From Aporrectodea caliginosa (taxonomy: Eukaryota > Annelida > Clitellata > Crassiclitellata > Lumbricidae), in NCBI GenBank assembly GCA_020284085.1, contig JACEVL010000461.1, positions 62,001-126,000 on the forward strand: a stretch of 64,000 bases of DNA. The letters run 5' to 3'. Both the position numbers and the translations under genes were made by a program. Below, piece by piece: positions 1-14,978 of this stretch; position 1 is the first letter of the stretch, and every line of letters begins with the position of its first letter. A model generated the notes under the pieces. That model was not told the DNA's origin and ran no database searches. It worked only from the letters and a program-made list of their open reading frames with translations.

Positions 1-570
1 TTCATTGATTGCAGTTTCTCTAAGAAGAGTGACGGCAGTCGGTCTAATAACTAATGGAACCCAAATTCCATTTACCATTTCTTGGTACACAGATGTCACC
101 ACTTGCCGATTTCCTTTCGGTATAGGCCTATATCTAACTGGTAGACTTCATCGAAATTATAGACTGTTTTCATATATAATTCCCGGTAATAAACTTTACG
201 TCGCCCTTCTACTGATATGATTGGTTCGTTTAAAAATCATTCAAATATTCATTTGTGTTAGTTGAAATCTTTTAGATGTAGATTTAAATGTGCACGTTTT
301 CTATAGAGACTTCATTGAAAACTGAACAGGCTCCAGGCTAAACGCCTCGATCCCGTTGAAGTTTCAATGAAGTGATCGGGGTGAGATCCTTCACCACCGT
401 TGTCAGTTGGAATCGGTGCCATGATATTAAAGGTCCTCTTGTAGGGACCATGCTTGCCCAAGATTTTAATCTCCTAAATTGGCTACCATCGGTAAATGAA
501 CCGGCATCTTCAAACAGAGAGGCGCATGACACGTACGAGATAACGAATGTTGTGTATGACACGGTCCTGT
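1..570. other. Presumed intron sequence, no feature seen
   Basis: Short open frames occur here but none has a domain, composition or splice context like the neighbouring exons. It lies upstream of the first recognisable exon and is probably intron of gene 1. Confidence 0.4.
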
Positions 571-1040
571 AACCTTTTTCAGTCGGTGTCACGACAAGTC
601 GTCTACAGACTTATCGTCTACAGACATTTCGCCGAAAGACATTTCGTCTACGTCATTAGGGCCAATAAACAGAGGCCACTTTCTTAAAACGTACTAGATA
701 TTCTCATGGGTCCAGCTTCTAATTACGGAAACAATTATTTTCATCAATCCACCTTCTATTGAATCGAAAACTTAGTTTCATCCATCCATCCAGCTTGGTA
801 TCCAGCTTTTATTTACGGGAAAATTTATTTAGATCAATCCACCTTCTATTTCAATACAGAAATGTTTTCATCAATCATACTTCCATTTAGAGAAATAGTT
901 TTTCATCAATTCCAGCTTCCATTTTAAAGTTACAATATCAAATCATTTCGTAGACGAAATGTCTGTCGGCGAAATGTCTGTAGTCGAAAAGTCGTAGACG
1001 AAAAGTCTGTAGACGAGTTGTCGTGGAACCTTTTCAGTCG
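571..1040. mobile_element. Foldback MITE with long terminal inverted repeats
   Basis: About 80-bp ends are reverse complements of each other (588-657 against 944-1026) and carry several copies of the motif GTAGACGAAATGTCTGT. The left copy lacks about 16 bp present in the right one. The interior has degenerate repeats of a CCACCTTCTATT-type motif. The element is flanked by a 14-15 bp direct repeat (AACCTTTTCAGTCG type, 571-585 and 1027-1040), longer than usual for a DNA transposon. Confidence 0.75.
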
Positions 1041-1121
1041 TATCTCGTTAACTTTTTTCGTCACTCAAATGACGTTTGAAACATTCCCTGATTAATTAGT
1101 GCTCTATGTCTATGTTTCTAG

Positions 1122-1250
1122 CCGCGACTACACCTCTGCCGATTACCTCAACTTCAGCGACAACTACAAATGTGACTTTGTCGACAACCGAAATACAAAC
1201 CACTGGACCTCAGCCAACGAACGTTACGGAAATTCCAACGAGCACTGAGC
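1122..1250 (+). CDS. Gene 1 exon: Thr/Ser/Pro mucin stalk
   Basis: Acceptor TTCTAG and donor GTATGT bound 129 nt with phase 1 at both ends. The 43 residues are rich in Thr, Ser and Pro and include N-V-T sequons, typical of an O-glycosylated stalk. The single 3' base joins in frame to the next mucin exon at 2276. The upstream partner exon is outside the window or unrecognised. Confidence 0.7.
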
Positions 1251-4200
1251 GTATGTATAATTTATGTATGAGCACTTGTTATAGCACCCCTTCAAGATTT
1301 CTACTCAGAGGCGCTCCCGACTACAGCGCGGACACTGAATCGGAGTCTCACGCCGAAGCGCATGAGCAATTGCGAGTGAAGGACTTGCCAAGGGTCCCTA
1401 CGTGGCGGCTTGAGGCGGATTCGAACCCGCAACCCCCCGGCTGCAAGGCACCGAACATACCCCTACACCACCGCGCCCCACAATATTTCTCTTGTCATTG
1501 TCATTGTAATTGCGCAAGTTTGTTGTGAGATCGTAAATCGCGAGTTGCGTCATTGCTTAGCGTAGGCTTTAAGAGTTCCTTAGTAAACACAATTTGAATT
1601 AATTATCTTAAACGCGAACACTGTTGGCCTCCATCATAGATTCATCAAAGCTGTGCGGTGCATGCCAGCAATCCAAAACGCGCTACCGCCGTTTTTAGTC
1701 TTAGTTGCTGGCACAAACACATCGAAAAACCGATGATCGCAGCTGCAGTCGATTAGGATCGTCGGACAGCGGCTTGAGACGCTATGCGAGGTAGCTTGGT
1801 GCACATTTATCTTATCCTCGGCATATGAGTGTGGTCGGATAGGCCTCTCCCTCACCGTCTCCTCTTCCCACTGACAAACGCATACAGAGTGGTGACGTAC
1901 CTGAATATATGTGTGGTTAGATTATTCCCCAGTACGTGAGGATACGAAAAATGAAGTCGCCAACACTTCATACCCATCGCTGCTCAAGGGTAGCTTAGGG
2001 CATTGCACATCTCATTGACCATCCTGTGGTCGTGCTTTGCTTAACAGCAAAAGCACCACAGAAGTCTACCCTTCGTATATGTATCTACCGTAGTTAAACT
2101 ACTAATTTCTCATAAAATATTTAAACCAATATTAAGCATTTTCATTTTTGGAGTCCAGGTTGTCGACAGCCGGGACAGTTTGATAAAGTTCTTTTATCTA
2201 GTCGTGTCGATATGACTTGAACTTGAAGACAATTTGGGGTGTTTCTTTAAGTTATATTTTTACATTTTTCTGCAGTGAACCCAACAGAAACGGCGACTAC
2301 TTCAGCTGTAGTGCAAACTAAAACTTTAACAACTTCAGCCTCAGCTGAAACGACAACTTTAGCCCCAACGACAGTTTCAACCCCAACGACAATATCAATC
2401 CCAACAACTTCGTTCCAAACAACATCTTCAGCCCCAACGACAGCTTCAGCCCCAACGACAGCTCCATTCCAAACGACAATTTTAGTCCCAACGACAACTT
2501 CATTCCAAACGACAATTTTAGCCCCAACGACAACTTCATTCCAAACGACATCTTCAGCCCCAACGACGTCTTCATTCCAAACGACATCTTCAGCCCCAAC
2601 GACATCTTCAGGCCCAACGACAGCTTTAGCCCCAGCAACATCTTCAGTCGCAACGACAATTTCAGCCCCAAAGACAATTTCATTCCAAACGATGATTTCA
2701 GCCCCAACCGCAACTTTAACCCAAACGACATTTTCAGCGCAAACGACAACTTCAGCCCAAACGACAATTTCCGCCCCAATGACAACTTCAGCCCCAACGA
2801 CATCTGCCGTCCCAACGACAATTTCAGTCCCAGCGACAGCTTCATATCAAACCACATCTTCAGCCCCCGCAACAACTTCAGCCCAAACGACCATTTCAGC
2901 CGCATCGAAAATTTCAACCCCAGCTACTGCTTCAGCCTACACGACAACTTTAACCCCGATAACAACATCAATCCCAACAGCTTCGATTTCAACAACATCG
3001 CTTGCCTCTTCGACCACTCCATCCCCAATTACAAATTTTACTTTAGCCACATCCACGAATTCAGTTGCCACCACAACTGCAGCTCGAGGTTCTTCTTTGC
3101 CACCAACGACAACAGTAGCTCCAACTTCAACATTAGCCCCGAGCACAACTTTATCCCAGAACACAACATTAGCGCCAACTTCAAATTTGACACCAACTTC
3201 ATCTTCAACAAGTTTCGTTGATACACCTACTTCGACTTTAACGCCATCAATAACTTTAGCACCAGCGAGCCCTACACTTCTAACTTCAACCCTGTTCGCA
3301 ACTTCTACTTCGGCTGCAAATACAACTTTAACCCCAATAACAAACAATGCAACAGCAATTACACAAACACTTGTTGCATCTACTGCGACTAAGACAACTG
3401 CTCCCGTGACATACGAAACCACGGCCCAACCTACTGTCCCACTAACCGCTTCCGGATTCCCGAATAATTTGTCACTTACCACGACGATTCTAGAAGTATT
3501 GGAAGTCACAAATAAAACTTCAGGTATTTACACTTGTTACACTTGCTGGCCAACTAAGAACTGATATCCTCCTCCTGCTCATCCTGCTCTTCCTCTTCCT
3601 GCTCCCCCTCCTCTTAATCATCATCATCGTCAACAACAGCAACAAGGGCATAATCACCAGGAGCATCACAGCCGATTAACTGTAGGAACCAAGGACTTTC
3701 AATCAGACAGATTTTTGGCGCCCAACGCAACATCTGAGCTCACTGAAAATTCGTGCAATTACATTGCGTTTGATTACGCAATCGACCAGATTAAAATCAC
3801 TAGGTCCACATTCCAGCTGTACCCGAAAAGTTTTTTCCTGATTTGTTTCCGATTTAGACAGTACTTAGTTTCTCTCTGTGTCTCTCTAAACACTATGTAA
3901 TAAAAGCGTGTCTTTTTACATAACTTGTTAATAGCGGTCACGACAACAACTCAGCCAACTACAACTGCACCCGGTACAACAGCTGGACAAAGTACAACTG
4001 CTGGTATGACTACTCTCGGTACAACAGCAGCGACAAGTGCAGCTGCGACTAGTGGAACTACTCCTAGTACATCAGCTGGAACAAGTACAACTGCAAACGG
4101 AACAACTGCTGGACCAACTACAATTGCTCCTGTTACAGCTACATCTGCTGGACCAACTGGAAGTTCTGCAGCACCCACAACTGCTGGACCAACCACAGGT

Positions 4201-6718
4201 TCTGCTGCATCTACAACTGCTGGACCAACCACAGGTTCTGCTGCATCTACAACTGCTGGACCAACCACAGGTTCTGCTGCAGCTACAACTGCTGGACCAA
4301 CCACAGGTTCTGCTGCATCTACAACTGCTGGACCAACCACAGGTTCTGCTGCAGCTACAACTGCTGGACCAACCACAGGTTCTGCTGCATCTACAACTGC
4401 TGGACCAACCACAGGTTCTGCTGCATCTACAACTGCTGGACCAACCACAGGTTCTGCTGCAGCTACAACTGCTGGACCAACCACAGGTTCTGCTGCAGCT
4501 ACAACTGCTGGACCAACCACAGGTTCTGCTGCATCTACAACTGCTGGACCAACCACAGTTTCTGCTGCAGCTACAACTGCTGGACCAACCACAGGTTCTG
4601 CTGCAGCTACAACTGCTGGACCAACCACAGGTTCTGCTGCAGCAACAACTGCTGGACCAACCACAGGTTCTGCTGCACCTACATCTGCTGGACCAACCAC
4701 AGGTTCTGCTGCATCTACAACTGCTGGACCAACCGTAGGCTCTGCTGCAGCTACAACTGCTGGACCAACCACAGGTTCTGCTGCAGCTACAACTCCTGGA
4801 CCAACCGCAGGTACTGCTGCAGCTACAACTGCTCCACCAACCGTAGGTTCTACTGCATCTACAACTGCTGGACCAACCGGAACTCCTGGTGCAGGTATGT
4901 CCTTTCCAGTGTTACTTCAGACTTACCGTTAACGTCAGTACAGCAAGGTAATGTGTAACTAGAAAGCCATATTTTGGTAAATGCAACTTAAGGTACGATA
5001 AGGTAATGTTGATTTAACGCATGGTAGGTAGCGCAATGTTACGCAAGGTAATATTGGGTAAGGCAAAATCAGAGTAGGTAGGATGATAGTTGTTCGTTTA
5101 TTATGCCATATTTCCGTTAGCCTACGAGTAAACATTTGAGGGATATACCGTTTAGCAGTTTACCTACTTGCCACTCATAAAGTTCTGAATGTTAGTAGAG
5201 CCGTCTGAGTGTAGCCTTTTACACGTTTACTTCTTCCTGTCAAACCAAATCATTTTCAATTCTACAAGTTCAAACGATTTTTGTCCCTGTGCACAAGGAG
5301 AATATTAAGAATGTTCAGTGTTTAATCTAGACGTTCTTGGGGGAAGTCCCCGCCAGGATCGAGTTTAACCCCCCCAGAAAAATGAAAGAGATGTTTATTT
5401 TGTACAGAAAGTGTGAAATTTAGGGATAATCCCCCAGGATTTATCGTCAACCCCCCCCCCCCTGCGTCCCCGTGGTCAGGGTGGATTGAGGAAGGGAAAT
5501 TTGTGTTAGAAAACTCTCGTTACTACCTCCTCGAGAAAATTCTTGGGAAAACTGGTTACTACCTTACTACCCCCGGTCGTGAACTTTTCAAATATGTTGG
5601 ATACCCCCTCGAACCCTCGATTCCCCCGACAGCAAGGGGAATAGATTAAACACTGAAGAAAGTTGGATAAAATCAGTAGGAGGCTTTGAATGTACACGTT
5701 TCGTGTCGTCTTAGTTAGAATCGACGAGACCATGACTTGTCAAGAACTGTAATTTCGCTCCTGTTCCAGAAACATAAGTAAGTAAATAAGTAAGTAGGTA
5801 AGTAAGTAAGTATATCCTTTATTGAGAAGCACTAGCAAACGCACAGCACTGTACATGGCAAGATTAATACATTCAAACAAATAAACTCAAATTTATATAT
5901 GCAACCAATGAATTGAATGAGAAGCTTTATTGTACATCAAGGGAACATAGAGGAAGAAGAGCTTGGGATAGTCATAGGGGAAAATGAAGGGTTCAAATAG
6001 CCAGATCTAGGGAAAACATAGTTTATTTGTATAGCATCCGGGCAAGGAAGCATTTCTGAGACATTGTCATTTCAATTTCAGTGTGTGCTGCGAACTGCAC
6101 AACATATGGATGCAACTCTACGGGAGCTTACAAATGCGATCGCTGCGATACAGGATTTACTCTAACGTCAAACGCAACATGCAGCCGTATGTATAGTGGT
6201 TTATCGTGATAGTAATTATAGAATTAAATATCTATTATATTTTCTATTCAATCAATCAATCAATCAATGAAACTTAATATAGCGCCCCTTCAAGATATCT
6301 ACTCAGAGGCGCTCCCGGCCCAACCACAGCTGAAAAGAATAGTTTTCAGAAAGGTATAAAATGCAGGTGAAGAGTTCCTAGGTAAGAGACGGAGCTCAAG
6401 AGGAAGCCCATTCCAGATACTCGGTCCCACAACCGAGAAGGCCCGATGTTGCATTGTAGAAGTGCGTGCAAATGGTACGCTCAGGTCACCGCGGACTGCA
6501 GAGCGAAGGGGTCGGCGGCCAATATTGGCAGAGATAGAGCGACTATTACTGGCTAATAGACAAAACCAATATCATCCGCATAAGAATATTGTGGCGTTGC
6601 CCTGGATATTTTATTATGGATTAAAATAAAAACTCGACATCTAGTTTAAGACCGAATTTACCTGAGCAATATCGGTTATGAATCCTGCATGTTCGATTAT
6701 TTACACTTTTAATGATGT

Positions 6719-6803
<85 letters not shown>

Positions 6804-9800
6804 AATTTTGTTTCTTAAATCAAACTGAGAAGTATGCAGTGAATATACCTGATATTGTTGTAACAAATGATAATAAGTTGAAATGGAGTCGAATTTAACT
6901 GTTTGGCAGCCTGCTCATTTTACTGTGGCTTCCTAGGGAGTTGAAGCCTTGAAGGCTGCGTGAACCTTATGGGCTAGGGGTATCGAACGCGCCTCCGTCT
7001 GATCTTCGTGCCAGCGTGTTGCAATTCAGCCATCTCCCAGCATATGTAGCAAGCAATTTTGTCCGCTGTATTGTATAATGTCGGCTGACAACAAATTGGC
7101 AGGAATTGTAAATGACTTTTGTGATATTTTGATTTCTTTCAGCTTGCGCTCAGCACTGCACAATGTACGGATGTAATGCCACAGGTGCTGGCAAATGCGA
7201 CCGTTGCGATACGGGATATATCTTAGGTTCATCTAGCACATGTGACAGTAAGTCAATGTTAAATCTTGCTGAAGTAATAGTCTTAACTGTCTTGTATTTG
7301 AATGCAATGTTTGTGACGTGAGTAACGAATGAAAATGCCATCAATCCCACACGTAGTTTCATTGATATTTTTCTTATCATTTACTAAAAATGTTTCTAAA
7401 GATTTCATTAAAATATGTGCGTTTATTGTCGCAGATATTTACACTGGTTTAATTAAATTCGTTTCAGCTTGTTCCGCGCACTGCACGACGTTTGGATGTA
7501 GCAACGCGGGTAACTTCAGATGCGATCGTTGTGACATGGGATATGGTTTGAATTCAATTGGCACATGTGAAGGTAATTCCAAAGAACATGATAAATGAAG
7601 CTTAACTCTTAGATGCACAATGTAAATTTGGTAAATTAAGGTTACATATAGCGTGAATGTTACGAGTGATGGATTTACAATAGAAGCAGGCAAGGTAATG
7701 GCTTAAAGGCGGCACATTCCAGGGGGTGGCAAAACTTTAAAATTAAAAGACTAACAATCGAACATTAGGTTCAAAACCCCAAGAAAGAAGTGATTCAATG
7801 AATACAATTATAATAACATTTAAGTTAAAATGTTTGATTATAAATACTAGGATCGACAAAAAACTTGACTTCTGAGAGAAAGAGTTCTAAACCCGACTTC
7901 GGATGTTCGTGTGCCGTAATTGTAAATACTGGTAAATATTTGGATGCAAAATCACGCGCCGTTAGGCCTACATGTTACATGTTGCACAGATACAGAGTTT
8001 GTTATAATTTAAAACAGAATACGAGGTCGTATTTGTGGCTTCGGTGATGTTTTCTAAGAAGAAACTCTTGCTACTAACATTTTACTTGTGCCTTCTGCTT
8101 AGAAGAATTTTTATGTCGTGCTTTAACTGTGCCTTTCTTCAAAGTGCCTTAGTAAAAGATCAGCCTTGCTTTAGTCGTCAAATATACTCGTTCACCGCTG
8201 CTTTTGACAACATTATTAACGATGAAGCCATTTATTGATTTTAGCATGTTCCACACACTGTCAAACATACGGATGTAACGTTACGGGCGCTGCGAAATGC
8301 GATGAGTGTGATACGGGATACGGTTTAAATTCAGCTGGAGCATGCGATGGTATGAAATTTAAGAAATGTAATGCTGTATTTACGACTAATAATAGCGTTG
8401 AACTGTATTTAGTTTTCTAGCATCCGAGTGCGTATTGCTGTCATATATAGTTGATTTGACATTTTTATGGGAATCCATTATCGCGTGCCAAAGCATGCAA
8501 GATGAAGAATCTAGCAGGCGACGTGTACTCTTAGTACTTATGATGAGCTGTCATTAAGCACCCAGCTCATAAACTATTTGGTATTACTAAAGAATTTGCT
8601 CTTATATATTTCCGTGTAACAAAACTAATAGGCTACAAGATTTTCCAAGTTAACGAATCTGATTTTTAAAAGCAATGGCTAAAACTGAGACATTTCTTAT
8701 CCAGCTTGTTCTGAACATTGTAAAACGTACGGATGCAACGCCACTGGCGCTCAAAACTGTGATCGTTGCGATGACGGATTTGTCGTTTCACCAAACGGAA
8801 CATGTGACCGTATGTATTTATCGCTGTGAAAATTTTTAATCTGCTATTTTCTTTAATCTTGATTCGCATCTACCAAGCGTGTAAGAACTGAGGTGATTAG
8901 TATAACGGGCTGTCTGTTGTTCCAAATGATATGCAATCGTTTAATGTGCAATCTTTTAACGTCGTGGACAAAGCCCACAATGATGTTTGAGACTTGTGAT
9001 TGCATTCATTTCAGCTTGTTCTGCGCACTGTACAACGTACGGATGCAATACTACGGGTGCCTACAAATGCGATAGGTGTGACTCTGGATATGAATTAAAT
9101 TCCAATGAAATATGTGAAGGTATTCATTTCAAATTTGTGATTTTTGTACAGTCTTACAATTTAGATAACAGGCTATATGCAAATATGAAATCTTTGATTT
9201 TGTGCCTTTTAGTATTTGATTTCAATTTATTCTGCGAATTGCACGACGAAATTCTAAGCGAAGGGAACCAGTCTCTTGACGAGAGCTGAGTCTTGTCAAG
9301 TGGATTGAACAGAGATACCAAATGAAGGTCCAATGCCGTTACCTAAGAGACTGAAGAGATAGAAAGATTTTGACTCAACACCCCACACACATATAGGAAT
9401 TTTGCGCAACGATTAAACTTAACTTAGCAACATGACGGTGTAGTTTCGAGATTTAATTGAACAAATCAATAAAATGGTGCATAAAACCAAGAGGGTTTGA
9501 AAGAAAAGTAGGCTTAGTCACAGAAGATTCCGGACAAATGAATATTATTGGGCAAAAGTCGCGAGCTGCCGAAGGACGGAAGTTTAGATTGACGATTGCT
9601 TCATTCACATCCGAAATAGTTTCTGTCTGCCATCTATAGCAAGCAACGGTCCAGATTAAAAATTGAACAATTACCCTACTAGCAACTTCTCAAACAAATG
9701 CTAAAGTCAGAACTCCACTAACCAAAACGACGGACAGAATATATACCACCGATGCCTCGATTTCTAGTGCTGACACGAGTGATACAATATTAAATGACAG

Positions 9801-12800
9801 TGGCTTCACCACTTTTAGTACAGTAGCAACATTTGTCAATGAAGCGGATACAGTGCTATCAACTGGTATCAAATTCAATCGCCCCTCAAACTTCTGCAAC
9901 TCATCCAAACGCATGGGCGTAGCCAGACAAAAATTCCGGAAGGGGTTTTAAGATTTCGAGGGGTTTTCCATTGAAAATCGTCGCAAAAGTCCAGGTTTTT
10001 TGTATTTTGCATGTAAAAGCATATAAAAAAATTTCGGAAACTTATTTGGGGGGGTTTGAAACCGTAAAACCACCCCCTAAATACGCCCATATCCAAACGT
10101 ATCCGAAAGAAAGGCAACAACTACACAAAATTTTAGTCCTGATATAACTACTCTAGTTAAAACTGCATCCGCTGCACCAACTTCTGCAGCTCAGATATCC
10201 GCTTCATTGATAAATATTACCGCTTCTCAAACAAATGAAGCTAAGACAAACACTTCAGTGCAGAATGCTTTTTGTTCAACAGCTGGACCCACTACAACTA
10301 CTCCCGGTGCAACAACTCTACCAGCTACGACTACTCCTGGTACAATAACTGGACTAACTGCAACTGCTTCTGGTACAGCTACTCTTGGTACAACAGCTGG
10401 ACCAACTGGAACTAATGTTCCACCTACATCTGCTGGCTCAATCGGAACTACTGCTGCAGCTACATCACAGACTGGAACAACTCAACCAACGACCACAAAT
10501 ACTAAAACATCACCTGTTGCAATTACCACACAGACTGGAACAACTCAACCAACCACCACAAATACTAATACACCACCTGCTGCAATTACCACACAGACTG
10601 GAACAACTCAACCAACCACCACAAATACTAATACACCACCTGTTGCAATTACCACACAGACTGGAACAACTCAACCAACCTAAAACCACAATTAAACAGA
10701 CTGGAACAACTCAGCCAACCACCACAAATACTAAAACATCACCTGTTGCAATTACCACACAGACTGGAACAACTCAGCCAACCACCACAAATACTAAAAC
10801 ATCACCTGTTGCAATTACCACACAGACTGGAACAACTCAGCCAACCACCACAAATACTAAAACATCACCTGTTGCAATTACCACACAGACTGGAACAACT
10901 CAGCCAACCACCACAAATACTAATACATCACCTGTTGCAATTACCACACAGAACAACTCAGCCAACCACCACAAATACTAATACACCACCTGTTGTAATT
11001 ACCACACAGACTGAACAACTCAACCAACCACCACAAATACTAATACACCACCTGCAGCAACTACATCACAGACTGGAATAGCTACACCTGCTGGACCAAC
11101 CGGAACTCCTTCTGCAGCTACAACTCCTGGACCAACTGGAGTTTCTGCTGCAGCTACAACTGCTGGACCATCTGGGACTCCTGCTGTAGCTACAACTGCT
11201 GGACCAACCGGAACTCTTGCTGGAGGTACAATTCTTTGACCAACTGCATGACAATCATTCACTGCAATATTCTTTCTTGCTCATGATACCCAAATCTAAT
11301 TTTCTTTAATATTCCTTTGCTGATGATACCCAACTAAAATTTTCTTTTCACACTTTATCTTCTGACTTTTGTCTGTTCATCTGTTGTTCACTGCCCTGAA
11401 GGAGGTGCATTCTTGGTCGGCGGCCAATAACCTCCTCAATCCATCGAACATTGACTTTCAACTGCTGGACACTTCACAGCATTAGTTTAAATCTGTTTAA
11501 TTAGGTGACTCGTTTGTTAAGATGGCTGATACTGCTTATTACATGGGTGTCTTCTCTTACTGATTATGTCAATTCTGTTGCAAGTCTTCATTTATATACA
11601 TTCGTGACACATAGATCATTGGGCTTTATGTCTACAAAGATATCGCTGGCAAAGGCATCGATTTCCAGTCTCGACTTGATTACTGTAACTCGCTTCTTGC
11701 TTTATCAGTAATTAAAAACTACCGAAGCTCCAGAGAGTTCTGAAATCTTTGGATAAATTGTTATTGCACTTGTAATTTCGACACTTTATATAGCATCGTC
11801 GGTAACAAGCAACTTCTAGGATGCTTTCCTAAACTGTCTACTGTCAGCGCAAATGTTAATGCTCGGAGCAAATGAAAGAAGTAAATTTTAAACTATTTTT
11901 TTAAGAAAAAAGGTTCTGGCTTCCTGAATAGGTGCTGGAGGACTGATCCAGGCACGTAAACCAGCGACCCGACAGGCCCGATCACACGTTTTAGTTTTGT
12001 TACTGACATGAATACATAACCGGACTTTGATTGAGATCGTCCGATGAACGCCTGGTGTTATCTGCGAGGTTGCGTGGTGCTCAGATGTCAAGACATTTAT
12101 GCCCCCGGATGCAAAGTTTTAATCTGACACGCTCTCCTCTTCTGAGCCACTGAAGCTGATCTCGTATAGCGGATATAATGTGGTCGAACCGCTCTAATCG
12201 TTTGACCATAACAATGCGTCAAACTGTGGGCATTATAACCTCCGCGCTTAAATCTTTCTATTGGCCTCCTACTCCGCAAGTAATCTCTTTTAATTGTTGG
12301 CTCATTGTTTACAACACAATGAATAATTGTCAACGTATAGCGTCTAAAGTCAGTTCTGAATTTCGAGACTTTCTATCGTTATATGATAAACTAGAACTAT
12401 TACGGTAGATTTATGAAACTCTTTTCATGTATCTGTCCGTTCTGCTCAATGGTTTCTTGTCATTTTCGTTCTCAACTCAAGGCCTGCATTTTCAAATTGC
12501 CGACAACCCCGCCCAATGGCGCCTCTTTGTCCATGCGGGCTTGTCTTTTGGACATTGACATGATTGTGGCTTGGTTTTGGTGCACCTTAGGTTGATTCCT
12601 CGTGCATTAGAAATAGACGGAATAGAAGTTATTAATTACAACTACAATTCCTGCTGCAGGTACAACAGCAGGACCAATGTTTCTACTTCTGCTGCAGGGA
12701 ATAAAACAACAGGAGCAACTAGAATTGGTGCCGCTAGTGTAACACAAGCTCAGCCGGCCACAACTGCCTCTCCGACGAGAACTACTACATCAACTATAAC

Positions 12801-14934
12801 ACCGACAAGCCCAAGACCTCTAGGTGAGTTTTCGAACGTATGAAGACAACGTTTCATACAGAATTTTACAATAATGGTTTTTTGTCATCTATTCCGTATG
12901 AAGGTAAACAGTGAAGATTAAAGTATCACACTCACCACACGCCTCTGGATTTTTGTCCATGCGAATAAATTTGGACAATGTTTGTAATCTTGGAGTTATA
13001 CTCGACCCAAAATTTTCTAAAACTCGAAATAGATGTGTCACGGAATCTTCTTCTTTCTTTAAACCTATCTCAAGCACTTTTCCTTCCCTCTAAATACAAT
13101 CGCTCAAAGTTTTCTAAACTGTTGTTAGAAGCGAATTTGACACAGTTATTTTAAATGAATTGGTTCTTATTTTAAACACAGTCTTTTAACACACAAGTAC
13201 TTCAGTGCCAATGTTCTTCATCAACACAACTCAATTGTATATCTCGAGGTGAGTTCTCTCCTGCATTAAAACAACTGTCATCAGCAATTTCAGTTATATC
13301 GCGCGCAATTAACACCTGCAATCTTCAGTAAATAATGTTTACTTAAGCCAGGCGCTCGCTATCCGCCCACTCACCACTAAAACGCATATATAGACTTAGT
13401 TGCGAATAAAATAACTCATGTGTAACCTTATGGAGTTACCTCGTTCTCAAAATATTCTAAACACTTGTTCAACAGATGCAACTTCTCGAATATGCTAACT
13501 CCTTCAACTCAGAAGGATCCGACACCAAAACCAGCAGCTCACACAGATATTTCCATCAAGGGTTAGTAAAATCACTTGACTCCGAATGACGAGTATCAGA
13601 AAATAATCCGAGTTAGCACAGACTCAGTGGAATGAAGCCTCCTGAAACCAGATTGTTGTCTGGGTAATAAGGAATTCTTTATTACAGATAGCATGTCATC
13701 TGCATCGACACAATCTTAACCATCTTCCATAAGCAAAACGATAGGTTAGTAGTATTGGACAATAATTAGCCAGGTCATAAGCAGCATCCAAGTCATAAGC
13801 AGCGTCCAGACGTTGGCGTTAAAACAACCTCTCGCTTCTGGGAGGCTGCAAGAGACCCTCAGCTAAAGTGGTGTTGAACAACTATAAACTACAAGAAATG
13901 GCACACTAATGTCCACGAAATCCTTAAGTAAGAATGTCGGGCTGGGGCCCAGCTCACATTACTTTAAAGACGAAGACAGCAGAAACTGGCGATTTTTTTC
14001 CTTCGTTTGACATAGTTATGTATGTAATTATGTTCTGAATTTATTTGCATCAACCATGCAAAATGCAGACAGAAAGAGGAAGCTCACAGATTAGCAGCGG
14101 AACACATCATATACAGTTTTCTAATGTTCCAGAGCTCACTTATTTTGGGTCCTCAAGTCCATGCTATTAGGAACCACTAGTTTTAAACCCTTGAGAGTTT
14201 TAGACAATGCCAGAATCATCCGCATTAGAATATAGCGACGTTGTCCTGGATGTGACATTATGGGTAAAAATAAATTATTGATATCTCCTAGTTAAAGAAT
14301 ATGCTTTTCAAGTTAACCAATCTGATCTTTTAGCAATGACTGAAACTGAGACATTTCTTTTCAGCTTGTTCTGCGCATTGTACAACGTACGGATGTAACA
14401 ACACTGGTGCTGGCAAATGTGATACTTGTGACTTAGGATATGGCTTGAATTCAGCTGGATCTTGTGACGGTATGTATTATTAAAGTGTTTATCTCAGCTG
14501 TGGCTCATACTACCCGATAGCGCATTGGATAACACACTGGCATCGAGAGCGAGAGGTACCTCGATCGTAACCTGTGGGCGGACATGCTTTGTAGGCTGCT
14601 ATTAGCGCCGTGTATTGCAGGTTGTCTGTTCTGTTAGTAGTTAAGATTTATGTCTTCTGTCATTTGTGTTCTTGTGAATTGTTAAATCGTCATAACATGT
14701 AAATGTACAGCGCAGTGCGTTTGTCAGGCGCTTGATTAAAGAATAAATATTATTATTATTTTTTTATTATTACTATTATTGAATCCCTCAGGCATTAGAA
14801 AACATCCGAAGAGTTGTTTTTGTTCTGGTATATCCTCTCCGGTCAACTGTGCGAATGTGCCTCGAACTAGCGTTATATCGTTGCGTGGATATTGGCGCTG
14901 GAAACTTTGTGGTCTCGATCTTCTCATTATTACA

Positions 14935-14978
<44 letters not shown>

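Noticed and set aside
2318..2917. Long minus-strand open frame opposite the mucin exon
   Set aside because: It is the reverse of a Thr/Ala/Pro repeat with no start context, splice sites or domain; purely compositional.
6621..6866. Poly-isoleucine open frame
   Set aside because: Translation of the (ATG)n microsatellite.
13471..13561. Short Pro/Thr exon before GTTAGT
   Set aside because: Its acceptor would give phase 2 or an in-frame TAA in phase 1, unlike all neighbouring exons.
14512..14590. tRNA-Arg gene
   Set aside because: Six copies with identical downstream body and microsatellite tails show a SINE family.
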